Shown piece after piece: positions 46,739 through 58,340 of a stretch of DNA of 64,000 nt. The DNA is taken from assembly GCA_963682175.1 (NCBI GenBank), contig OY821771.1, positions 7,191,001 through 7,255,000 of the forward strand, given 5' to 3'. Positions within the stretch are counted from its first letter, which is position 1. The number at the start of each line of letters is the position of its first letter. This DNA comes from Triglochin maritima (Eukaryota; Streptophyta; Magnoliopsida; Alismatales; Juncaginaceae). Both the position numbers and the translations under genes were made by a program. A model generated the notes under the pieces. It saw nothing but the letters and a program-made list of their open reading frames with translations, was not told the DNA's origin and ran no database searches.

Positions 46739-49700
46739 GAACTAAGAAACCAGCACCTTCAATGTTGTCTTTTTTTCAATTTTGTTTTGTTTCTCGGCAT
46801 GCTTTTAAGAAAATTCTCAAAAATTCATCCTAATTTAATTAACCAAACCCAACCAGTCAAGGTTCATTGTCCTACAAACGCATTATGTCATAGAACACCT
46901 ATAAACATAAATATCATAAAACAATCTATGTAGTATCGGATAGTTATAAAATTCATAATCAATTTGAGTGGTTGATGAATGAGAATCACATTGCAGGTGG
47001 GATTCAGATACGGATCTCTAGTTCAGGTGAGATTCAGAATGAGAATCAATTAATTATTTTTTTAAAATTATTGTTATTTTAATATATAAATTTGTGTCTT
47101 CCATCTAGTGTTTGTATAACTCAATCCACTTGACTCATTTCCTTCGTCAAAGAGAAAGAAGATTTGGGATCCATTTCTTTCTTTCTAATATTGATTGCAT
47201 TTCTTTTTCGTAATTTATTTTATATTGTTCTGTTGCAGCTGATATATAGTAGGAGTCACAATAGCTAGTTTTGTAGGGAAGAGGGGAAATGTTTAGACAA
47301 TTAAAGCCAACTTTTGGGAAGAGGGGAAATGTTTAATTTTATATATTTTGTACATAATACTAAATTACTATAGTATGACATATTTTTCTATAGGAAATGG
47401 AGATATTGGAAATAGAAATGACATAGAGCACTCTACAAAACTGCATAACTTTCATAAATAAAACTTGCAGTGAATACACATATATATGCGTTCAATACAC
47501 AATAGTATATGTTTAATACACCAATACATCATTTCAATACACACCAGTGTCATTTTATTACAGAAGTTCAACAACTCCTTCATAATAACTCATTCACAAA
47601 ATATGTCAAGTAACAAAAATATTTCTAAAAATCTATAAAGCAATTTGTCATTATCAAATCATACAAGTCTACACATATAATCAATTTCTAAGTAAAGAAG
47701 ATATCATATGAAATATTTAGTTGATACATAAATGTATAAATGTCAGTTCTACTTCAGATAATTCTTGATTGAAGAAGCTGGCTTCAAGTATGAATCACTA
47801 ATTTAATGAAATAGTTTTCTTTGAGATGTAATATTTGGAAAATTATTTTGATGATTTGGTTTTATTTTGTTTGGAATGTATTAATCTAGTGATGGTTCAT
47901 AACATTCAAGGTACTGAGATATGATTTTTGCTTCGAGTCCCTGTTATGCAGGATGAACCTATTTAGAGTGACCATTTTCCATGAAACCACAGTTATCATC
48001 CGAGGATTATTACATCTCACACTTATTTGATTTCAATGTCTTTTCATCCTAAACGGGGTTTTTAATGATAAGGTTATCTTATCCTCTTTGTAGTGCAAAT
48101 CGAGCCAATTTTCTTTTTGAAGATTTCTGAAGAGATTAAAGAAAAGAGAAAGGGATTAAAGAACAAGGTCTCAACATATATCAATAGATGCACTGTCTGC
48201 TTAATGGTTAGTATTGAACTCTTGTAGTTATGTATTGTAGTAATGTAGTAGTGTATTGTTATATCATTGTTGTATAGTTATGTATTTCACCGAACATGAA
48301 GTGTAAATCTCAAAGATTTCTACATTTGCATTAAATATTCTGTATTTTTGCTTTCTGGACTTTTGAATGTTGCATCTCAACTTATTAAATATGCACATCT
48401 GCATCCCAGTTTCTGAACTTCTGTATTAAATTTTTGAACAGTCTCATGTGGTTGTCTACAAGTCATAAGTTAACTTATTGTGTATGATATTAGATTACAT
48501 GTCTAGATCCTTAGTAATTGTTATTTAATGTTGTCTTATTATAAAGTAATATTCAGTAGGTCTTCACTTCCAAAATTAAATTATTCACTTCCAAGAATAA
48601 ACTAATATTGTTTGGTGCCTAATTTAGAATGATATTTTGTCAGATCATGAACAAGGAGATTCATGTGTCCCAAAAGTTTGAACTGAGACTCATATTACAG
48701 GTTGATTATTCTTGACAGTGTTCTGGAGTTTCTACTTTATTTGGACTGCTGGAGTTTCTGCCTTTGTTGTCAGGAGTTTTGCCTTCTATGAAAGTAGTAA
48801 TAATGTCTACTGGAGTTCCTTGTTAGGACTGCCATGGTGGTTGTGGAAGTATTGATGATATATATCTGACTTAATTTGTGGAAGTTGTGACCAGAAAGTA
48901 GTGATGATATCTGAGTTAAGTAGGATTTTAGTAGATATCACCTTTTTTGTTGTTGTTATATACTTGCAACTAATGTGACTACATTTTGTATATAGTAGGA
49001 GTCACAACTATGTACTCAACAAATTTGTCATGCTAATCCAATAAGTTACGACACCTATTTTTGGTAGTTTTGATGTGAAGTGTCGACGAAGTTTGTGTTA
49101 GTAACTTATATTTCCAGGAAATAAGACCAAATATTTGATTTGTTTGTAGTTCCTTTAGTATATCATATGCTTCGAGTGAAGCATATAATATATATATGCA
49201 TTCAATACACAACATTATAAGTTTAATACATAACTGCATCCTTTTATTACACAAGTTCAAGAACTATTTAACTCATAAAAATCATTATTAAAATACACAA
49301 TTGCATTATAAGTTGAATATAATGTTGTTTATTATGGTTTAGCTTGTCTATTGGATATTTTGGTTAGAGAACATTTTAGAAAAATCATTATTAAAATACA
49401 CGATTGCATTATAAGTTTAATATACACAACTATAAAAATTTAATATTCAATTACATCATTAAACTACACAATTGCATCACTTTCGTAAATAAAAATTCCA
49501 ATGAATAGACATTTATATGTGTTCAATACACAACAGAACACATTTAATACACAAATACAGTTGGTTGTCGTCGGAGAGGAAGAAGAGAGCAACATATGAT
49601 TCTAAAAGAGAGAAACTTGTTATTACACAATGGTATCATTTTATTACAATGGTATGATTCTAAACGTGTTTAATACACAAATATATTATTTCAATACACA

Positions 49701-50165
49701 ATGGTATCATTTTATTACACAAGTTGAACAACTCCTTCATAAAAACTCATTCACAAAATCTGTCAAGCAACAAAAATATTTCTAAAAATCTGTCAAGCAA
49801 TTTGTCACTATCAAACCATACAAGTCTTGTAGTTCCCGCCTTTGGCCTTTTACTTTGTCCACTTCTTTTTGTCTTAGACTTTCCAGGTTAGAGGATTTGA
49901 ACTTCTATTTCATCCTTTTGTCTTACACCAATATATCATTTCAATACACAACGATATCATTTTATTACACAAGTTCTCCAGAACGTATAACCAAATCTGA
50001 ACACTACACCTGACAGTGACTAAATTACTATAGCAAAACATATTTTTATATAAGAAATAGAGAAAGAGGAAAGAGAGATGTTGGAGATAAAAATGACATG
50101 GAGCACTCTACAAAACTGCATCACTTTCGTAAATAAAACTTCCAGTGAATACACATCTATATGCG
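46739..50165. repeat. Repeat field with TACACAA-type words and direct duplications
   Basis: Blocks such as TTCAATACACAAnnGTATnAT, ATCATTTTATTACACAAGTT and AACAACTCCTTCATAA recur at 47480-47620, 49195-49260, 49380-49560, 49610-49800 and 49925-49985. Longer direct repeats pair 47370-47500 with 50025-50165 (ATGACATnGAGCACTCTACA). No coding frame of note exists. I think it is a degenerate transposon interior, superfamily unknown. Confidence 0.6.
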
Positions 50166-50170
50166 TTGAA

Positions 50171-52184
50171 TGTAGGATTTCATGTTTAATTATACATATA
50201 TATTTTCGAAATTTTTATGTATAATAAGGATCAATTACAATTTTCTTTGATTTATTTCATGCATGCATCAGTTTGTTTTAACATCTAGTTTCAAAACTCT
50301 ATTAAAACAAACAAGGGCTCCGAAATTCATACCTAGAAGTTCTCAAAAACTTCTTGAAGATTCGGAGACGTTGGGGATGCTTCTCGCCGCGCCGGATGCC
50401 TCCGAGTATTCACCAAACTCTAAACAAGATCGGAGAGAGGGAAGCTAGTCTCTCGATCTCCGATAGGGTTTAGAATCTAATTACTAACCCCTCTTTAATT
50501 CCCTTGAGAAGATGGTCTCTTAAGAATTAAAACTAAACTTAAGAATTAAGGGATTTTCGTGGAGAATTATGGAGAGAGAATTTTGCTCAAGAGAATAATG
50601 AATGAATTAAGGAGGTAATGAGATAACCTTGTATTTATAGGTTCTCTCCAAATTACCTATTCATGTGCAACCCCTTGCCCATGATCTCATGCAAAATTCC
50701 ATCTAACCATCCATTATTTAATAATAAATAATATTAGCCACGAATTAAATCAATTATGGACCAATTCCATGCATGATCTAATTAATTCTGCATAAAACCG
50801 TCTGGACCGGTCGACCGTTACGAAGGTCCGGTCGACCGCTCGAACCCAATTTCGGTCGACCGTGCGAGATTCGGTCGACCGTTCTTAACGTAGAATATTT
50901 CATCGCAATGTTCGGTCGACCGTTCCGAACAGACGAAAATTCCCTGTTATCGGTCGAGACACGTCCGGTCGACCGTGCACCTTCGGTCGACCGTTATCCA
51001 TTAACCGGTCGACCGTTTGCACAGTCTTGCAGACTTGTCAAATTTCGGTTTAACCCCTACAAAATTTGACATTTCGGGATTAGTAGTAAATTCACAACTT
51101 ATGTAACATATTATCCTATGTAATGATCAATCATTACACCCCATAATATTTACATCACATATGAATTTAATTTAGATTCTAATTATGTTATTAATCACAA
51201 CATGATTTTGATTTTGCTTGTTCACCCCATGTGTCATATTTTCTACATGAAACCCGACACATCCTATGAACTCAAAATCCCCATTTCTTGTTTCCCAGTT
51301 TTGTGGTGTGACCTATGGGAGGATCTAAACTAAGTTGGCAGTGATATTAAGAGCTTAATATCACAAGCTATAAGCGGTATCTAGCTACACATTATAGCTC
51401 CCAATTAGTTAGATGTCTTAATTCCACTCGAACCAAAACCCGATCCACTTAGTGATGGAGTGCATCACTTGTGTCCGTCCCTTGCCTCATGATATTAAGA
51501 ATACACACAAAGTAGTATTGTGTCATCTTTGTATTAGTATTCATTTCTTGATCTCTTTAAGCTAGTTATAAATATGTGACTTAACTCAAATCACATTGTG
51601 CACATTATAACTTTGCTTTATCAAGGGGCCCACTAATATCATCACTCAATTAAGAGGGGCAATGATAATCTTTTGACTAACTATCTTCTCTAACGAAAGT
51701 TATACTTAACCAACCAATGCCTTTATACTACACTGATCGATAGTTCAAGACACTGATCTAATTAAGTATTCCTTAAGTGATTAGATATAAGTCTCATATC
51801 AAAGGACCAAAGACACAGTAAAATATTAATGACACAGAAACACATTTCTATAATATTTTACTTATTAGGTCTATTCAGTATACAAAAGTAATATTTTCCT
51901 CTTTTGCAAATCCGTGTCGTCACTCACTTGTAGAGCTACAATGATCTATGACCAACACGACAATCTTAACTCGGTAATTAATGTCCCATGTTAATTACCA
52001 TGATTGCGAATATCTTTTGTTTTATGCAAACCAATATCTTTCAGAGCTCTACGGTTAAGGACCAAGAGCCTCTTCCTTAACACTTCTAAAAGACGAATAA
52101 CATAAACAAGGAACAAAATGATTTCTCATTCAATTCATAATAATTGACATCTAAAAGTAAAACTTTTAGAACACATTCCCTTCA
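50171..52184 (-). mobile_element. Solo LTR, family A, with intact target duplication
   Basis: The plus strand starts TGTAGGATTTC and ends CCCTTCA, with ttgaa duplicated exactly at 50166-50170 and 52185-52189. Sense is minus: a TATA box (CTATAAATA on minus) at about 50637. CGGTCGACCG palindromes cluster at 50800-51020. Length is 2,014 bp. The pre-insertion site can be rebuilt from the neighbouring repeat copy at 47486 (ATGCGTTCAATACACAA), confirming the boundaries. No gag-pol remains. Confidence 0.92.
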
Positions 52185-52189
52185 TTGAA

Positions 52190-52985
52190 TACATAACAGT
52201 TTTTGTTTAATACACCAATATTTCATTTCAATACACAACGGTATCATTTTATTACACAAGTTCTCTGAAACGTATAACTGGATCTGAACACTACACCTAA
52301 CAGAAATAAATAGTAGAAAAATGATATTTTGCATAATCATGCAAGTCCAATCCAATCCCATTTTGAGCAAACAAAAGAGAAAATAAACAGAAACTCAATC
52401 AAATCTTTCAAATGTAACCAAAACCTCGAGAAATCTCACGAAACTTACAACAAATACATGACTCGAAAAAAGATTGTTTCGAAACACTAAACCAAAATTC
52501 CAGCAAATTTTTCCAATTTAACCTCATTTCCAGCAGACACAAGATCTAAGCACCATCAACATCCGAACAACACACCACGCCAAAATCCAAACAAACTCCA
52601 CAAATCCGACCTACTCGACTACTACCTAAACACCAAATAACTCAACAAACCACACATAAATCTCGTACGATTAACTCCCTCGTGGTTGTTGATGGTTTGG
52701 TGAGATGGGGAAGGAGGGGAGGAGAGTGGAGGTTGATCTTCCATCTTCTTTTGGAGGGTTGCTGGAGGGGAGGAAGGAGGATGGGATGGGTGTGATTGGG
52801 AAGGAACGAAAGAGGGAGGAAGAAAGAGAACGTGATGAGTGCGTATGGGAAGGAAGGAGAGGAGGTAAAAGGAGGATGTGGTGATTACAAAACTACATTT
52901 TTTCATTTTCACCATTAGATTAGATCTTAATGGTGTATGTTTGGGGTCTCATTATATTAAATTGAGACCTTGTCTCATTCTAATA
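52190..52985. other. Remainder of the repeat field and a proline-rich frame of unknown origin
   Basis: 52190-52290 continues the interrupted repeat. On minus, 52915-52622 is an open frame of 97 codons with PPSSPPATLQ and MEDQPPLSSPPSPSHQT. It looks like a gene start but has no recognisable domain and ends at TAG; it may be a captured fragment. I do not assign it. Confidence 0.35.
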
Positions 52986-52989
52986 CCAC

Positions 52990-53243
52990 TATATATATAC
53001 ATATATACACATATACATACATATCTACACATATCTATGAATTATCTAATGAGTCTGGTGCTTAATTTTTTATTTTCAGCCCCCACCATATCCACCACAC
53101 ATCTGAAATTGTAAAGTAGATTCTAAAAAAAGTTATGCTAATTAAAGGTGAGATTAACCGTAAATGAGATCTAATTGTGAGATTATAGAGGGTTTAAACT
53201 AAATAAGATGAGCTTTGGGCTCACTAAAACTTGACTATATATA
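52990..53243. mobile_element. MITE-like element embedded in a TA microsatellite, copy 2
   Basis: Same order of conserved words and same orientation as 43021-43245. It is flanked by ATATATATACATATATACAC-type sequence on the left and CTATATATATAGATA on the right. Confidence 0.7.
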
Positions 53244-53690
53244 TAGATAAAATGGAGCTGTTGTAAGGTCATGCTAGTTGTTAGCGGGCGACAGTGAGTA
53301 TAGTACAAAAGTGATTGTGCATGTACCTTTAACATTTAAAAATGTAAATTTTAATTCTACCCCCACATTTTCTTTTTTTGCACCTATTGTCCAAATTTCA
53401 AACTATAAAACATCATCTAAATCAATTGACTATTACTATCTACCAACACAATTATTGTGCTCGATAGACTCGATTCTTTTTGCATGTGAGCTCGATAAGG
53501 TTCGACAACAGTTTGTTGAGTTTGTTTTAAGTTTGGAAATATTTCAATCGAACTCTGGAAATATATTAAAATTTTAAACTGGACAATTTTGGGTACAAAT
53601 GGATACAATGTATGGACATGGGAGGTTTGGGGTTTGGATGTGTGAACATACAAGTTTTTGAACTAAAAATATAATTTGTATGTGTGTCCA
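53244..53690. other. Gap with no recognised gene
   Basis: AT-rich sequence with a weak 99-codon open frame that has no familiar motif. Nothing else is supported. Confidence 0.4.
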
Positions 53691-53694
53691 TCAA

Positions 53695-53955
53695 AAGTTA
53701 TTGACACAATGTGGACACATTCTAGACAATTTTGGACATGAATGGACACAATGTTTGGACATTTTGGACAATTCTGGACATAATGTGGACAATTTTGGAT
53801 ACATTTTGAACACGAATGGGCACCATTCTGAACAGAATGTGAACAATTCTAGACAATTCCTGACACAATGTGGACATTTTTGGACATTTTTGGACCCGAA
53901 TGGACAAAATCTGGACACGAATGGACACAATCTAGACAAAATTTGGACACAATTC
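53695..53955 (+). repeat. Degenerate GGACAnAATG minisatellite
   Basis: About 20 imperfect units of 10-14 bp built on TGGACA or TTGGACACAATG follow each other. Because the unit lacks stops in several frames, open frames exist on both strands, but the deduced peptides are simple repeats, so they are not listed as genes. Confidence 0.85.
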
Positions 53956-54189
53956 TTTGGGTTAATACTACAATGTTATATTGAATTTGATTTTAAGTAA
54001 AAATTTGAATCGACAAAAATCACATTCATTGATTCCCAAACGCTAACTTAAGTGCCTAACTATAAACCTCACGTGATATCATAACCTTGTGAAAATGGTT
54101 TCAGAATGAGGTGTCCAATCTGCATACTAACATCTGAGTCAATCTTCCGAGGATTTGAAGGGGATATAGATATAAACCTTACTTAGTTA

Positions 54190-54551
54190 GAGCAGGGTTA
54201 ACGGGCACCCAACGCCCTGGGGGCACGTGTCCCTCCAGTTGGACTGTTAAAAAAATTATTTTTTATTATTATTTGTAAAAAATATTTATAAATTAATTTT
54301 AAATTGTTTTTTCAAAAACAAAATCCTGAAAATATGTTTTTTATTTATTTCGATTTTGTAGAATTTTTTGTGATTTTTTTAATATTTTACTCATTATTGA
54401 TCTTCAAACAACGTGAATGAAAGAGAATGTGGTAGCCCGAGTGTGGTTAATGGAATTTTTTAAGTAGACTGAGTGAGCTGATGTGACATATAGAAAAGTT
54501 GACGTGACAGGAAAAAAAACGCCCATGACTCTGGCCCTATTAAATGTGCTT
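54190..54551. mobile_element. PIF/Harbinger-like MITE
   Basis: TTA flanks both ends (54187-54189 and 54552-54554). The left terminus is GAGCAGGGTTAAC; the right, on the other strand, is AAGCACATTTAATAGGGCC. The interior has the family order of a GC-rich terminal block with GGGGGCACGTGTCCCTCC, an A/T-rich tract, and then GAGCTGATGTGACA and TTGACGTGACA. Confidence 0.75.
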
Positions 54552-54554
54552 TTA

Positions 54555-55907
54555 CTGCTTGATCATCATCAGCTCACAAGCATCCCACCCCTAATAAGTA
54601 GTTATCTAAAAACAAGGATGTGTCAAAATTATGAGCTTATGTGACTCGTACATGGGCAAAGTAGAAATACTCCAATGCAAACCGTGGATATCGATGTAGT
54701 TTGTGAATAAATTGGTGTTGTTAAAAATAATATAGGAAATTTTGTAACTCTATGTTAATTTATTACTAATGTTTTTCGGAAGCAAGATTTTGTGGATCAG
54801 TAGGTTGATATGTTGAAATTAAACTATCATTTGTTGCTATAGTATAGCTATTATTACGATTGATGTTTGGTTTGATTATCACATAAAATAATTACAAAAA
54901 AATCCTCAAGAGCGATATCAAAGTCATCAATAATAATCCAACTCATATTGTCAAAAACATATTTAGTACACCTTTATACTACTTAAATTGTATTTAAGAT
55001 CTATTATTGTGCGAAACTGAAAAGGAGGAGTTTTTTTCGTTTAATTTTTCCTATTACCCTTACAGTGTCTCGCAAAAACTAAGCATTTTTTATTCATTTA
55101 GCAAATAAAGCGGATATAATGCACGAAAACACAATCCGGGTTAAGAGCTGACAAAAGGTCTCATGAGTTGGGATCTAGGTTAGGGTTTGATATAGAAAAA
55201 AGAGAGAGATCGGATCGGTGACAAGAAGATTAAGGTTTCTTAAATGTTTGCAAGTATTTATGCAACTCGCTCAAAGTAATTCGGGCAACCGAATCCGCCA
55301 GGCTACTCGGATCCAACTACTCTACAAAGCTATACCAACTAAAGTCAATACAAGTTATTCGAACCGAATGATTATACAAAGTAAAAAACTCAAATCGATT
55401 ACCTTTGGTTCCTCAAATTGGTCAGCATGGATCAAGTCTAAAACAATTGACTCAATCGGAAGTGCCTCAGAGTTGGACCCAATCATTGAATATTGATCCG
55501 GCACCTGGTGCATCAAACCCACTTGACCTGGCATCGAGCTCATGACTTATCACCTAACCCAATTGGCATGACATGGTCGCACTTGCAACCTGATCAACAT
55601 AATTTGTCTCATTGGTTTCTTGTTCATCATGGTCCAACCAATTTGTTCTCTAGGGTCCAGTTTTTAACAACATTGTAATAAAAACATTAGTCAATGTAAT
55701 AAATAAAATTGAGGTAACAAGACACGAATGTAACCATTGCATTTTATAAGTTCAGTTCCACGTAAGTTGACCATCGAGCATTAAAAAATTAGGACAATTA
55801 AAATGTCATTGGCTTAATTTGCGAAATGTTCTACGATGTTACTGTAATTTCACACTTAGACCTGCCCCTCCCACCACCCACGTCCAGTCCATCAGCAGCA
55901 CGTCGGG
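54555..55907. other. Intergenic, nothing recognised
   Basis: AT-rich at first, more mixed after 55200. A 92-codon plus frame at 55218 has no recognisable domain and poor gene context; I do not call it. Confidence 0.4.
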
Positions 55908-58262
55908 TGTAATATACTCAAACAACGGAAGAATTTAAAAAAATTATAACAAACAATCAAACAGAAGATATTAATCAAATACAAGGAAAACAAATGCACC
56001 AACATATAATATATATATTCGAGTATTTTAAAAGTGTGATTACATCAAAAGGTTATACAACAAATACAAGTAATCACTCCGACCTCAAAGTGAGAGAAAA
56101 CAAGATCTGGTAGCGGCGCTCCTCTCCTCGGTCACCACCCCCTAACGCCGATCACGGCCTGAAAAACAAACATGCAACAATGCCCGAGTTTCCGAAAGGA
56201 AACCCCGTATGCCAAACTCTACAATGCATGAAACTGAAACACTCTAGCATGCAATTTTACCAACAAGAAAAGCACAAACCACAAGGCTGGGTTCCATGAC
56301 TTTTTCACCCAACCACAGCTCCCACACACAGTTACGGGCTACAGGGCTTTTTCACCCAACCACCGCAACATTTAACGTCGTCAAGCTGGGCTCCAGGGCT
56401 TTTTCACCCAACCACAGCTATCACGACACGACCAGGGCTCCAGGGCTCTTTCACCCAACTCGAACGTCTAAGGGCTCCAGAGCTTTTTCACCCAACCCTT
56501 GTCACACGGGTCATGCTCAGGCTCCAGGGCTCTTTCACCCAACCTGAACGCACTACGGAGCTCCATGGCTTTTTCACCCAACCCTGCACAGACTAGCTCG
56601 GCTCCAAGGCTTTTTCACCCAACCACAGCTCCCACACACAGTTACGGGGCTCCAGGGCTTTTTCACCCAACCACTGCAACACTCAACGTCGTCAAGCTGG
56701 GCTCCAGGGCTTTTTCACCCAACCACAGCTACCACGACACGACCAGGGCTCTTTCACCCAACTCGAACGTCTAAGGGCTCCAGGGCTTTTTCACCCAACC
56801 CTTATCACACGGTCCATGCTCAGGCTTCAGGGCTCTTTCACCCAACCTGAACGCACTACAAAGCTCCAGGGCTTTTTCACCCAACCCCGTACAGACTAGC
56901 TGGGCTCCAGGGTTTTTTCACACAACCGCAGCTCTCACGACAGTTACGAGACTCCAGAGCTCTTTCACCCAACCACTGCAACACCCGTGCTCACTACCAC
57001 ACTTGCCGGAAGAACATCGACACCACAACTCGCCTCACACGGATGACTACAACAACCGCACCTCCAACGTGCAAAACTGGACACAAACGGTCGACAAAAC
57101 CAAGAGTCCCGGTCGACCGAATCTCACAAAAACAGGGTAATTGCCTCGACCGGCACTCCATCGGTCGAACAATTCCCACCAACAACATACGTTCGGTCGA
57201 ACCAAAGTCAGGAATCGGTCGACCGTCTAGAAAGTCACCTCTCAGGTTCAACGAACATAACGACCAATTAGTCGAACGACAAAGGGGACCCGTTCGACCG
57301 AAACCCACCAGTAAAATCCAACATCGCTCAACATCATCAACCGGTCGAACCCCCGAGCACAATCGGTCGACCGAATTCCACAAGTAAAATTCACCATGCG
57401 TCCAAACAACACTGGTCGACCGAACCACCATCAGTCGAACCCAACCACTATTCAACTTAAGTCATCGGTCAGACGAGTCAAACAGTTGGTCGACCGTTTG
57501 GATGGTCAACGCCCCAACCGACCTACAACAGTGCACACGGTCGAACGACCGAAACCAACCAGACTTGCCTCAAATGCACAACCGGTCGACCGCCCAAGGG
57601 CATCGTTTGATCGGTGTGAGGCAGAAACCCGAATTCTCACTAGGAACGGTCGACCGGTTGGTGCAACGGTCGACCGATCCAGCAGTAAAATCTACTGCAC
57701 GTTTGCTTGCGACGAGCCTTTCGTCCTACCGTCGACTTTCAAATACTCACACAACAAAAGTGAGCTACAACTACAAGTTTGACATACCGTGAAGGTTTGA
57801 AGAAACCTTCGAAAAACCTCGATGGCGCTTCCACGAGCACTTCTCCCCAAAATCACAATCCACCGACAAACGCTCGCTCGATCAACGATCGCACCTCCAC
57901 CTCCGTCAATCTCCACATCGACCACAACAACTGAAAACGAGGTAGGTTGAGAGAGAGAAAGAAGAAGAAATAAGGGATGGGTTTAGCAACCAACAACTCA
58001 CCTCCACAAGCAAAAGACGTCGACCACCTCAACCTCGCCGGAGATCACCTCCACTCGTTGGGCACAACACTGAGAGGGAGAGAGAGATGTGTGAGAGAGT
58101 GGAAGAGAGAAGAGTGTGTGTGAGAGAGAAAATCCACTTTATATGCAACACACCTTTCATCTCAACCACTCATCCAACACCACTTCATCTCATCCGTCCA
58201 TCCCATCTCCTCCTAAACACCACCTAAGCAACAATTAAAACCCAATTAGGATTAAGATCTCA
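55908..58262 (-). mobile_element. LTR family B, copy 1, with expanded internal repeat
   Basis: Read on minus, it begins TGAGATCTTAATCC and ends ATTACA. It is similar along its length to 58341-60243, including TTTGGCATACGGGGTTTCCT, TTTTTCAGGCCGTGATCGGC and CTTTTGATGTAATCA. A TATA-like CATATAAAG on minus at about 58136 marks the promoter. It carries a CGGTCGACCG cluster at 57080-57690 and a tandem array at 56.3-57.0 kb. No clean 5-bp duplication was found, so the ends are less sure than for copy 2. Confidence 0.72.
56290..56985 (-). repeat. Tandem array of about 16 units, GTTGGGTGAAAAAGCCCTGG
   Basis: On plus, the unit is GGCTCCAGGGCTTTTTCACC plus CAACC and a 15-25-bp spacer, giving steps of about 37-54 bp. 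A higher-order repeat of 310 bp is visible: CACAGCTCCCACACACAG recurs at 56314 and 56624. The sister LTR has only one copy (59821-59849), so the array is a local expansion. Frames through it are repeat artefacts. Confidence 0.88.
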
Positions 58263-58340
58263 CACCTGGTCTCTCTCCTCGCAATACTGCAAGCTCCCAA
58301 TCCTTTTGCATCCTCACATATGCCCAAGGTCGATGAAGTG

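Noticed and set aside
55218..55496. 92-codon plus frame
   Set aside because: No recognised domain, no splice or promoter context, and composition like surrounding non-coding sequence.
56296..56774. Open frames with GLFHPTTATF-type repeats
   Set aside because: They are translations of the tandem array inside the LTR; the unit, not the peptide, is what repeats, and the sister LTR lacks the array.
57043..57792. Frames rich in VDR and RST repeats
   Set aside because: They come from the CGGTCGACCG array read in several frames; no domain or conserved start.
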